DNA of 21,504 nt from an uncultured Collinsella sp. (lineage in GTDB: Bacteria; Actinomycetota; Coriobacteriia; Coriobacteriales; Coriobacteriaceae), in the NCBI GenBank assembly GCA_958407555.1, contig CATYJC010000020.1, positions 1 to 21,504 on the forward strand, written 5' to 3'. Under the pieces are notes generated by a model, which was not told the origin of the DNA, did no database searches, and saw nothing but the letters and a program-made list of their open reading frames with translations. Positions 7,842 to 14,736 of the stretch are shown piece by piece (the first letter of the stretch is position 1; each line of letters begins with the position of its first letter). A program made the position numbers and the translations under genes.

Positions 7842-9293
7842 TTACTTTTTGCGGGAATTGGTGAAAGCCATGAGGGCCAGGCCAATAGCCAACCAGCCGA
7901 TCACGATGCTCCACTCCACCATGTTGAGGGAGGCGGGAGAGAACGGAATCACGAGCAGGCCGATGATGATGGCGCAGGCAGCGATAGCGAGGCCGATGCC
8001 AAACTTGCCGCCGGGCACCTCGTAGGGACGAGGCAGGTCGGGCTCGGTAAAGCGCATGCGCAGGCAGGCGAGGGCGACCATACCGCAGGAGAAGATGAAG
8101 GCGAGAGCCGACACGTTGGTCAGAGGGATGAGCATGTTCTTGCCCAAGAACGGACCGATGACGGTGATGACGCCCAGAACGACGCAGGCGAGCTTGGGAG
8201 CGCCAGACTTGGGGTCGACCTCGGCGAACTTCTCGGGCAGTTGGCCCTTGCGGCCCATGGCGAGCATGATGCGGCTCGTGGCGCCGTAGAAGGAGTTCAT
8301 CGGGCCCATGGGTCCAAGCGTGGCGATGACGAGCATGGCCAGGTACAGGAGCATGTTGATACCCTTGAGACAGGCAAGCGCGGGAACCGGGCTCTTAACA
8401 AACTCATGCCAGTCGAGGATGGTGCCGAACGAGTAGATGCAGACCATGTAGAAGCCGCCGGCGGCCAGCAGGGCCAGGGAGATGATCTTGCCGAACTTGT
8501 TCCAGTTGAGGCCCTCGGCTGCTTCCTCAGCCTGCTGAGGAATGGTGTCGAAACCGGCATAGAAGAACGGGGTCAGAACCAGGACCGACACGATGCCGGC
8601 GAACAGGCTGGCGCCCTCGGTAGCGGCCTTGCCGCCGCCAGCGCCGGTGACCTGGGAGAACACGGGCATGGCGTTGTCCGGCGAGCCGGTGAACAGCGAG
8701 ACGCCCATGGCGAGCAGCATGCCGCAGAGCAGGGCCTTGGTCAGGAAGGCCTGGAGCTTGGCAGCCGAGCTGGCACCGCGGAAGTTGAGGAAGATGACGT
8801 AGACTGCGAAGCCGAGCGCGATCAGCGTCGGGAACAGGTAAACGTCGGCGCCCAGGATGGTGTAGAGCTTGACGGCGCGCAGCCACTCAAGACCGGGCAG
8901 GCTGCCGAACATCTCGGACACGAGGGTCGAGATGGCGATGGCCTCCCACGGGCACAAAATGCCGTTGCCCAGGGCAAGGAGCCAACCGGTGATGTAGCTC
9001 AGCGTGCGGCCAAAGCTACGATCGACGTACTCGACGATGCCGCCCGAGATGGGGATGGCAGCCGTGAGCTCACCGAAAACAGCTCCGACGGGCACGAGGA
9101 AGATTGCGCCCAAGAGGAATGCGATCATAGCGGGAACGGGACCGCCGCCCACGACCATCCAGTCGCCGACCTGCAGAACCCAACCGGTACCGATGATGGC
9201 ACCGAAACCGATGGTGAAGAAGTTCCAGAGCGAAAGCGTTTTCTTCATGCCGCCGTCACCCTCGACTGCAACTTCTGCGTTCTTGTCCGCCAT
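7842..9293 (-). CDS. APC-family amino acid/polyamine permease
   Basis: The protein is 483 aa with roughly 12-14 hydrophobic segments. The first TM helix contains FFTIGFGAIIGTGWV, the GxG substrate-binding motif of the APC superfamily, and PISGGIVEYVDRSFG matches the conserved region after TM2. A GGAGGGG site lies about 5 nt before the ATG. The protein is in the cytoplasmic membrane and should import an amino acid, amine or related compound by proton coupling or exchange. The amidohydrolase gene follows it in the same direction after 131 nt with no terminator between, so import followed by hydrolysis is the likely pathway. A small hairpin (GACGCC/GGCGTC, 9315-9329) lies in the leader just before the ribosome binding site. 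Confidence 0.9.
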   Translation of the reverse strand: MADKNAEVAVEGDGGMKKTLSLWNFFTIGFGAIIGTGWVLQVGDWMVVGGGPVPAMIAFLLGAIFLVPVGAVFGELTAAIPISGGIVEYVDRSFGRTLSYITGWLLALGNGILCPWEAIAISTLVSEMFGSLPGLEWLRAVKLYTILGADVYLFPTLIALGFAVYVIFLNFRGASSAAKLQAFLTKALLCGMLLAMGVSLFTGSPDNAMPVFSQVTGAGGGKAATEGASLFAGIVSVLVLTPFFYAGFDTIPQQAEEAAEGLNWNKFGKIISLALLAAGGFYMVCIYSFGTILDWHEFVKSPVPALACLKGINMLLYLAMLVIATLGPMGPMNSFYGATSRIMLAMGRKGQLPEKFAEVDPKSGAPKLACVVLGVITVIGPFLGKNMLIPLTNVSALAFIFSCGMVALACLRMRFTEPDLPRPYEVPGGKFGIGLAIAACAIIIGLLVIPFSPASLNMVEWSIVIGWLAIGLALMAFTNSRKK

Positions 9294-9652
9294 TGTTCCC
9301 CTCCTTTCCTTTTTGACGCCCTTGGCGTCACCCCTTGCGCGGTCTGTTTTGCCGCGCTCTTTTATTTCGTGGCTTTAAGATACGGCCTTGGCGCAGCAGC
9401 TCCGCTTGTAGCTCGACCGAAGGCAGAACTGCAAAACGAGCGGCGCCGTTTTTGGGACGAACGGCACGGTTTGCCGCTCATTGTTGCCGCCCGTCCGACG
9501 GGCGTACGCTCATCGGACGCATATAGAGATGTTTTTGAGGCCGTGTGCTTTGCGCCTTTCGTACCGTTTACCGAGCTTTTGACGCGCAGACCCATTTGTT
9601 GCACATCTTTTTTGTAGGATGGACAGGTTATACATGAGACAAGGCGGTACGA
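9294..9652. other. Divergent intergenic region between permease and C39-like peptidase genes
   Basis: This 359-nt region must hold promoters for both directions. Visible structures are GCGCGG/CCGCGC (9337-9342 with 9352-9357, followed on the plus strand by TCTTTTATTTC), GAGCGGC/GCCGCTC (9438-9444 with 9473-9479), and a 17-bp palindrome at 9488-9504. I see no convincing gene on either strand. Confidence 0.5.
9606..9634 (+). promoter_or_regulatory. Possible promoter of the C39-like peptidase gene
   Basis: A TATACA -10-like element at 9629-9634 lies 17 nt downstream of a weak TCTTTT -35 (9606-9611). The ATG is 18 nt after the -10, with AAGGCGG at 9641-9647 as ribosome binding site. The leader would be only about 10 nt, which leaves barely enough room for that site. 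Confidence 0.3.
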
Positions 9653-10687
9653 ATGGCATACGGATACAACGACGGTGATCAACGGCGACAAAGCGTTCGC
9701 CTTGCTGGCCGTACCACGCCTACGCCCAGAAATGCCACGAGCAGCAATCCGCAACGCCTCCAAGAGCAACCCAGGCCTTCGTCTCGGCAGCAGTCAAGCA
9801 GAACACGGCAGAGTGGCCGTCTGAGCACGGGCACAAGCGCGCAGCAAGATAGCCGCTTGGGCGCGCGCACTCGACAGCGTCAGGCCGAGGTTCCGCAACT
9901 GCGCCGCAACGGCGCACGTCAGCCCGGCATCCATATCAACCGCTTCTTTTCGCATCCCCAAGGCGGACGCGACGGCAAGCCCTACCGCTCGGCATCGCAC
10001 GCGAATGCCCCCGCCCTGCCGGCTCGTCAACTTCGCCTCGCACTGTGCTCTATCCTTACCTGTCTGGTCTTTGTGCTTATGAGCTCCTGTATGTCCCACG
10101 GGTCGGCCGGTCTCGAGCCCACCGCCGAGGACAAGCTGCTCAAGGCCCCCGTCGCACCCGGCTATTCGTTTGCGTTTTCGACCCCGCGCTCGCAATGGCA
10201 AGCCGGCACGATGCCCCATCTCTATCAGATCGACCCTGCGTGGTCGGAGCTGCCTTACGCCGGCGGCACCATCCGCCAAAATGCCTGCGGGCCCACGTGC
10301 CTCACCATGGTCTATATCTTTAAGACGGGACACACCGATATGACCCCCGTCGATATGTGCGCGCTTTCCGAGGCGGGCAATTACGCCCCCACCGGTGCAA
10401 CCGAATGGTCGTTTATGACGAGCGGCGCGTGGCAGTTGGGACTTAACGGAACGGAGCTCCATAACGATCGCGACTCGATGACTCAGGCGCTGCGTTCGGG
10501 AGCGCCCGTCATCGCCGCCGTTCGGCCGGGCACCTTTACCAGCGTTGGACACTACATTGTGCTTTACGGTATTGACGACGCCGACCAGATTGGAGTCTTC
10601 GATCCCAACTCGGCCAGCCGCAGCGCCCGCCGCTGGGGCGTCGTAGAGGTCCTCAATGAAGCCGAAGCCATGTGGGCCTACTACTAG
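9653..10687 (+). CDS. Membrane-anchored C39-like cysteine peptidase
   Basis: The protein is 344 aa. Residues 1-125 are disordered and rich in Arg, Gln and Ser, and one TM segment lies at about 127-148. The extracytoplasmic domain (about 150-344) has the peptidase_C39_2-like signature: QNACGPTCLTMV with catalytic C212, SVGHYIVLYG with H300, and FDPNS with D317. It is probably a type II membrane protein with the catalytic domain outside, cleaving an unknown peptide or wall substrate. CLVFVLMSSC could be read as a poor lipobox (C146), but the long cytoplasmic tail argues against a lipoprotein. The gene stands alone; its stop codon runs directly into a REP-like repeat half-unit. A catalytic role rests on motif placement only. 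Confidence 0.75.
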   Translation: MAYGYNDGDQRRQSVRLAGRTTPTPRNATSSNPQRLQEQPRPSSRQQSSRTRQSGRLSTGTSAQQDSRLGARTRQRQAEVPQLRRNGARQPGIHINRFFSHPQGGRDGKPYRSASHANAPALPARQLRLALCSILTCLVFVLMSSCMSHGSAGLEPTAEDKLLKAPVAPGYSFAFSTPRSQWQAGTMPHLYQIDPAWSELPYAGGTIRQNACGPTCLTMVYIFKTGHTDMTPVDMCALSEAGNYAPTGATEWSFMTSGAWQLGLNGTELHNDRDSMTQALRSGAPVIAAVRPGTFTSVGHYIVLYGIDDADQIGVFDPNSASRSARRWGVVEVLNEAEAMWAYY

Positions 10688-10740
10688 TCGTTGGGGACAG
10701 ACTTAAATGAGTGGTCTCTGGCTGCCCGGAACTGCTGGCA

Positions 10741-10788
10741 CGGAAAATGCATCCCGCTTTGAAGTTCGATAGCGGGATGCACTTTCCG
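10741..10788. repeat. 48-nt palindromic element made of two inverted type 2 units
   Basis: The arms 10741-10758 and 10771-10788 pair over 18 positions with a single A/C mismatch and leave a 12-nt loop. The arms carry the GGGATGCA-Y-TTTCCG unit in opposite orientations, the usual structure of a REP doublet. Confidence 0.8.
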
Positions 10789-10990
10789 CGCACGGCCTGT
10801 TTGGGAAACTACGTTCCACTTTCCGGCAACATTCCGGGATGCATTTTCCGGTTGAGGCCCTCAAGGGAAACCATGTCCCATGTTGGACGCTCATTCTGGG
10901 ATGCGCTTTCCGCAGTTGATTGATGCGGGCTTTAAGGACTGTTCCAAGCTGCCGGCAGAAAAGGAACGTCCCCAAGTGCCGGGTTTCCGC

Positions 10991-11044
10991 AGTCATTGGG
11001 GACAGACTTAAATGACTAGTCGTTTAAGAACGTCCCCAATGACT
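10991..11044. repeat. 54-nt palindromic element (type 1 doublet)
   Basis: The outer arms 10991-11003 and 11032-11044 are perfect 13-bp inverted repeats (AGTCATTGGGGAC). The inner arms CTTAAA (11007-11012) and TTTAAG (11023-11028) also pair, around the self-complementary GACTAGTC (11014-11021). The same element with one extra half-unit is at 16798-16878. Confidence 0.85.
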
Positions 11045-11079
11045 ACCCACAGAATGAGGGTCTCATCGGGGACTAGGTA

Positions 11080-11119
11080 AATAGCAAAAGCCCCCGCGGC
11101 CGAAACGGGCCGCGGGGGC
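11080..11119 (-). terminator. Rho-independent terminator of the beta-glucoside PTS operon
   Basis: A perfect 12-bp GC-rich stem (11090-11101 with 11108-11119, 6-nt loop) begins 17 nt after the beta-glucosidase stop. It is followed on the minus strand by TTTTGCTATTT. The U-tract side lies inside the mosaic repeat block shared with the carbamate kinase terminator. Confidence 0.9.
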
Positions 11120-11135
11120 AGCAGGCTTGCAAGGG

Positions 11136-12590
11136 TTAACTCAAGTCCTCGCCATTTGATGCAATGACCTTTTGATACCAGCAGAAGCTGTCCTTTCGGT
11201 AGCGATCGAACGTGCCTTTGCCCGTATCATCGGCATCGACATAAACAAAGCCATAGCGCTTCTTCATCTGCCCCGTCGAGGCCGATACCAGATCGATACA
11301 GCCCCACGGCGTGTATCCCATCAGGTCAACACCGTCCTCGACAATTGCATCGCGTAGCGCAAGAATATGCCTGCGCAGGTAATCAATATGATACGCATCG
11401 TGGACTTTGCCGTCTTCCAGCGCATCGAGTCCGCCCACACCGTTCTCAGCGATAAAGAGCGGAAGATGGTAACGATCGTGGTAGCCGGCAAGCGTCACGC
11501 GCAAACCCAGCGCATCGATCTGCCACTTCCAGGCAGTCTCTTTATCCTTGAGGTACGGATTGCGCAACGTCGGGAACACGTTGCCCTCCGCCTTCTCGGC
11601 GATCACCTGATCATCGGCGCACACCAAGCGCGAGCAATAGTACGAGAACGAGATGAAGTCGACCGTATGCTCTGCCAGATACTCCGTATCGCCCGGCTCA
11701 AAGGGCACGTGAACACCCTCTTTCTCGAGTGCACGCAGCTTCCAAGCAGGATAGGCGCCAGCAGCCATCACGTCTGTGTAGAAGTAGCGGCCGCGGTCCT
11801 CCTCATACGCAAGCCATACGTCCTCGGGCGCACAACGGTACGGATAGGTCGCACCGGCAGCGACCATGCAACCCACCTTGTTTGCGGGATCGATCTTGTG
11901 CAGAATCTCGACAGCGCGAGCGCTCGCCATAAACATATGGTGCGAGAACGCCGCAGTCACGGCTGCACGGTCACGCTCATCCTCGAGCGTGACACCCGCG
12001 TTGAGATAGGACAGCGCCACGCTGTTGATCTCGTTGAACGTAAGCCAATAACGCACGAGGCCCTGGTACGCGCGTCCGACGGTCTCGACGTAGTGCGCAT
12101 ACCGCTCGATCATCTCTCGGCTTTGCCAGCCACCATAGCGCTCGACCAGAGCCAACGGATAGTCGTAGTGCGACAGCGTCACAAGCGGCTCGATTCCATG
12201 CTCGCGCAGCGCCTCGAATACCTGACGGTAAAACTCCAAGCCCTCGCCGTTGGGCTCGGCCTCCATCCCTGTGGGAAAAATACGGCTCCAGCAAATTGAA
12301 AGACGCAGGCACTTAAAGCCCATCTCGGCAAAGAGCTCGACATCCTCGTGCCAATGATGGAAGAAGTCGTTGCCCCAGCGGCATGGATACAGCCTGTCCG
12401 GATCGTCCACGGGCTTTTGCCTGCCAAACATTACATCCCAGCGGTCGGAACCCTGTGGGATCAGGTCGGAGTGCGACATGCCGCGGCCGCCCTCGTTCCA
12501 GCCCCCTTCGGCCTGGTTGGCGGCGAGGGCACCACCCCACAAAAAGCCCTCGGGCATACCGGCGGCAGACGTTCTGTCAAAGTAACTCAT
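11136..12590 (-). CDS. 6-phospho-beta-glucosidase (glycoside hydrolase family 1)
   Basis: The protein is 484 aa, the normal GH1 length. I chose the ATG at 12590, one nucleotide after the EIIC stop codon (TAG C ATG), rather than a start 4 codons upstream inside the EIIC gene. The acid/base glutamate is E187 in WLTFNEINS and the nucleophile is E382 in LFIAENGVGG. FLWGGALAANQAEG is the usual N-terminal GH1 signature. SASTGQMKKRYGFVYVD near the C-terminus matches the S...K.Y phosphate-binding pattern of 6-phospho-glycosidases rather than plain glucosidases. It is cytoplasmic and cleaves phosphorylated beta-glucosides delivered by the adjacent PTS. It is the last gene of the operon, followed by a strong terminator. 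Confidence 0.95.
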   Translation of the reverse strand: MSYFDRTSAAGMPEGFLWGGALAANQAEGGWNEGGRGMSHSDLIPQGSDRWDVMFGRQKPVDDPDRLYPCRWGNDFFHHWHEDVELFAEMGFKCLRLSICWSRIFPTGMEAEPNGEGLEFYRQVFEALREHGIEPLVTLSHYDYPLALVERYGGWQSREMIERYAHYVETVGRAYQGLVRYWLTFNEINSVALSYLNAGVTLEDERDRAAVTAAFSHHMFMASARAVEILHKIDPANKVGCMVAAGATYPYRCAPEDVWLAYEEDRGRYFYTDVMAAGAYPAWKLRALEKEGVHVPFEPGDTEYLAEHTVDFISFSYYCSRLVCADDQVIAEKAEGNVFPTLRNPYLKDKETAWKWQIDALGLRVTLAGYHDRYHLPLFIAENGVGGLDALEDGKVHDAYHIDYLRRHILALRDAIVEDGVDLMGYTPWGCIDLVSASTGQMKKRYGFVYVDADDTGKGTFDRYRKDSFCWYQKVIASNGEDLS

Positions 12591-12591
12591 G

Positions 12592-13941
12592 CTACTCAGC
12601 ATCCTCGGCAGAAGCTGCCGCGGCGTTCTCCTGCTCCTGAGCCAGGAGCTGGTTATCGTACACCTTAAAGAACGGGTACCAGACCACAGCCATGACCACG
12701 ATCAAAACGATCGTAAACACCCAGATGCGCGGGTCGAGGCACTGGACAAAGCCCTGAACGAAGATGGGGAACGTGCCGCTCACCAAGATGTAGAAGTTAG
12801 AGACAAGACCCAGTGAGACCGCACCCCAATACAGCAGGGCCGAGATCATGCCGCCTAGCACAAACGGAATCATGAGGATCGGGTTGAAGATGATGGGCGC
12901 GCCGAAGATCGCGGGCTCGGAGATACGGAAGAAGCTCGGCACGATCGATGCCCTGCCAAATGCCTTGAGCTGCTGCGACTTTGCCCTAAACGCGCAGAGC
13001 GCCACAAAAGAGAACGTATTACCCGTGCCGCCGATGAGGTTGATGGCCAACGACATGAGCACCGGGTGGAACTCAAGCGGCTGCCCGGCAGCATAGAGCG
13101 AGGCGTTGGCGGCAAAGGCGGCAAGCGAGACCGGGGCGGTGATGGGCATTACGATCATGTTGCCGTGGACGCCAAAGCACCAAAACAGCAGCGTCATGAA
13201 GCAGATAAGCAGTGCGCCGGGCACAGAGTCAACTGCGACGGAAAGCGGGGCAGCGAGCAGCTTCTCGATAACCGAGGGGATGGACAGCGCGGGATCGATC
13301 ATCTGGATCAGCAGGTTGCCGCCAAAGAAGATGAGGATGTTGGCGAGCATAGGTACGATGGCGCCAAAGGTTTCGGACAAAAACGACGGCACGCCATCGG
13401 GCATCTTGATGGTGATGCCCTTGGTCTGGCAGAAGCGCGTGACCTCGACGGAGACCAAGGCAACGATGATGGCGGTAAACAGGCCCTGTGCACCCAGATA
13501 GGTGCAGGGGACCGCCTGGAGCACGGACTCGTCAGCAAGCTGGTAGTAGGACGACGGCGCCGCGGCGATCAGGAACATCACCAGCGAGGTCATGCCGGCG
13601 TTAAGCTTGGGCATCTTGTAGGTGCCCGCCAGGTTATAGGCGATTGCGAACGTCACGATCACCGACAGTATGCCCATCGTCATATTGAAGGGGATGAGCA
13701 GCGTGAGCTTATTGGCCGTCGCAAAATCGAGCCAAGGGCCAAAGACGGACCAGAACCCGCCCTGCGCCACCAGGTCGGCCGTGACCGGCGGGTTGGCGAG
13801 GATCATAAAGACGGCTGATACCAAGATGAAGCTGATCGCGCTCATAAAGCCCTTTTGCATGGAGGCAAAGTGGCGCTCGGTGCCGCAGAAATTGGCGATA
13901 GGGGTCAGTTTTTCCTGAAGCAGGGTCATGAACTTTTCCAT
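12592..13941 (-). CDS. celB: PTS cellobiose/lactose-family EIIC permease
   Basis: The protein is 449 aa with multiple TM segments and starts at an ATG with an AGGAGG site. Its N-terminus (MEKFMTLLQEKLTPIANFCG, then TERHFASMQKGFM) is characteristic of the CelB-type EIIC of the Lac family, where the R-H-x(n)-GF segment precedes the first membrane helix. It is the sugar channel: it binds a beta-glucoside outside and passes it to EIIB for phosphorylation. EIIB lies 9 nt upstream and the 6-phospho-beta-glucosidase 1 nt downstream, so all parts are translated together. Cellobiose or an aryl-beta-glucoside is the likely substrate; the exact sugar cannot be told. Confidence 0.93.
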   Translation of the reverse strand: MEKFMTLLQEKLTPIANFCGTERHFASMQKGFMSAISFILVSAVFMILANPPVTADLVAQGGFWSVFGPWLDFATANKLTLLIPFNMTMGILSVIVTFAIAYNLAGTYKMPKLNAGMTSLVMFLIAAAPSSYYQLADESVLQAVPCTYLGAQGLFTAIIVALVSVEVTRFCQTKGITIKMPDGVPSFLSETFGAIVPMLANILIFFGGNLLIQMIDPALSIPSVIEKLLAAPLSVAVDSVPGALLICFMTLLFWCFGVHGNMIVMPITAPVSLAAFAANASLYAAGQPLEFHPVLMSLAINLIGGTGNTFSFVALCAFRAKSQQLKAFGRASIVPSFFRISEPAIFGAPIIFNPILMIPFVLGGMISALLYWGAVSLGLVSNFYILVSGTFPIFVQGFVQCLDPRIWVFTIVLIVVMAVVWYPFFKVYDNQLLAQEQENAAAASAEDAE

Positions 13942-13950
13942 GGTCGCCTC

Positions 13951-14244
13951 CTAACCCAACAGCGACTGGGCGAGTGCCAGCACGTTGGCGGCGTTGCCCA
14001 TGCCGTAGTCCTGTGCGGGGATGACCGCGGTCGGCTTACCGCTCCCCTGCTTGACGGTGTTGAGCTGGTAGGACACCTGCGGCCCCAAGAGCAGCACGTC
14101 ATAATTGGCGCACGTCTCCTGATACTCGCCGATACCCACCGCATCGATATCGAGCTCGATGCCGTTTTGCTCCGCATATTTCTCGAGTTTCTTCATCAGA
14201 ATGCTTGTAGACAGACCAGCTGCGCAAACAAGAAGGATCTTCAT
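13951..14244 (-). CDS. celA: PTS cellobiose-family EIIB component
   Basis: The protein is 97 aa, close to the roughly 100-aa family length. The phosphocysteine is C7 in MKILLVCAAGLSTSIL, the P-loop-like signature of Lac-family EIIB. It is a cytoplasmic protein that takes phosphate from EIIA and gives it to the sugar in EIIC. The upstream AAGGGA is part of a short palindrome (AAGGGATTCCCTT) directly before the ATG. The gap to the EIIA gene is 46 nt and to EIIC 9 nt. Confidence 0.95.
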   Translation of the reverse strand: MKILLVCAAGLSTSILMKKLEKYAEQNGIELDIDAVGIGEYQETCANYDVLLLGPQVSYQLNTVKQGSGKPTAVIPAQDYGMGNAANVLALAQSLLG

Positions 14245-14290
14245 AAGGGATTCCCTTCGCGTTGATTGGTTGGATAGTCACCGCACGCCG

Positions 14291-14617
14291 CTAGGCGTTC
14301 TTGGTTGCAGTGCACTCATACAGGCAGATCAGCTCCTGCACGAGCTCCTGAGCAAGCATGGAGCACATGAGGTGGTCCTGAGCATGGACCAGCAACACAT
14401 CCACCGACAGATGCTCGCCCGCTGCCTCAGTCGAAAGCAGCTGCGTTTGGATGTGGTGAGCCTTGATTCCCGCATCCTTTGACTGCTTCATGAGTTTGGC
14501 GGCGGCGTCAAAATCCCCCGCTTTTGCCTTTTCAAGGGCTTCGAAGGCAAGGCTGCGTGCCTCTCCCGCTGCAGCGACCAGCTGAAACGAAACCATCTCG
14601 GTTCCCTGATCGTCCAT
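14291..14617 (-). CDS. chbA: PTS lactose/cellobiose-family EIIA component
   Basis: The protein is 108 aa, the normal family size, and all-helical by composition. The active histidine is H78 in VDVLLVHAQDHLM, followed by the metal-binding D81; both positions match the canonical Lac-family EIIA numbering. It accepts phosphate from HPr and passes it to EIIB. It is the first structural gene after the regulator (119-nt gap with a possible promoter) and starts the EIIA-EIIB-EIIC-glucosidase unit. A GGGAGAGGAG site precedes the ATG. Confidence 0.95.
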   Translation of the reverse strand: MDDQGTEMVSFQLVAAAGEARSLAFEALEKAKAGDFDAAAKLMKQSKDAGIKAHHIQTQLLSTEAAGEHLSVDVLLVHAQDHLMCSMLAQELVQELICLYECTATKNA

Positions 14618-14655
14618 AACGGTCTCCTCTCCCGTGATGTTTGGTTTGTACTTGA

Positions 14656-14685
14656 ATATTCGAAACGCCTATCTCCCGCCCGCAA
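14656..14685 (-). promoter_or_regulatory. Possible promoter of the PTS structural genes
   Basis: On the minus strand TTGCGG (14685-14680) and GAATAT (14661-14656) are separated by 18 nt, and the -10 is about 38 nt before the EIIA start. Activation by the upstream PRD regulator would be expected at such a site. The -10 also lies in a short GAATATTC palindrome. Confidence 0.3.
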
Positions 14686-14736
14686 TCCTCGAGGTTTATT
14701 GCAGGTAGACAGACAGGGTTATCGACAAAAGAAGTC

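Larger units (their letters stand above)
10686..11094. repeat. REP/BIME-like mosaic repeat cluster (copy 1)
   Basis: The 448-nt gap between the peptidase and beta-glucosidase genes is almost entirely repeats. Type 1 half-units (AGTCATTGGGGAC...CTTAAA) occur at 10686-10710, inverted at 10961-10977, and as a head-to-head pair at 10991-11044. Type 2 units (GGGATGC-R-Y-TTTCCG) occur at about 10774-10788, 10837-10851 and 10903-10917, and inverted at 10741-10755. The stretch 11013-11094 recurs nearly intact at 16847-16916. This mosaic of palindromic half-units fits bacterial interspersed mosaic elements. No transposase is in the window. Confidence 0.8.

Noticed and set aside
9337..9364. Plus-strand terminator-like hairpin followed by TCTTTTATTTC upstream of the permease
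   Set aside because: No plus-strand gene lies upstream that it could terminate, so the resemblance is probably chance or part of the permease promoter region.
8241..9617. Long plus-strand open frame of 458 codons
   Set aside because: It is antisense to the permease gene, highly charged, and lacks any family signature.
9362..9769. Minus-strand open frame of 135 codons overlapping the start of the C39-like gene
   Set aside because: It is antisense to the peptidase gene, lacks a convincing ribosome binding site and has low-complexity composition.
10703..10996. Minus-strand open frame of 97 codons between the peptidase and glucosidase genes
   Set aside because: It runs entirely through palindromic repeat units and has no ribosome binding site or recognisable domain; it is repeat-derived.
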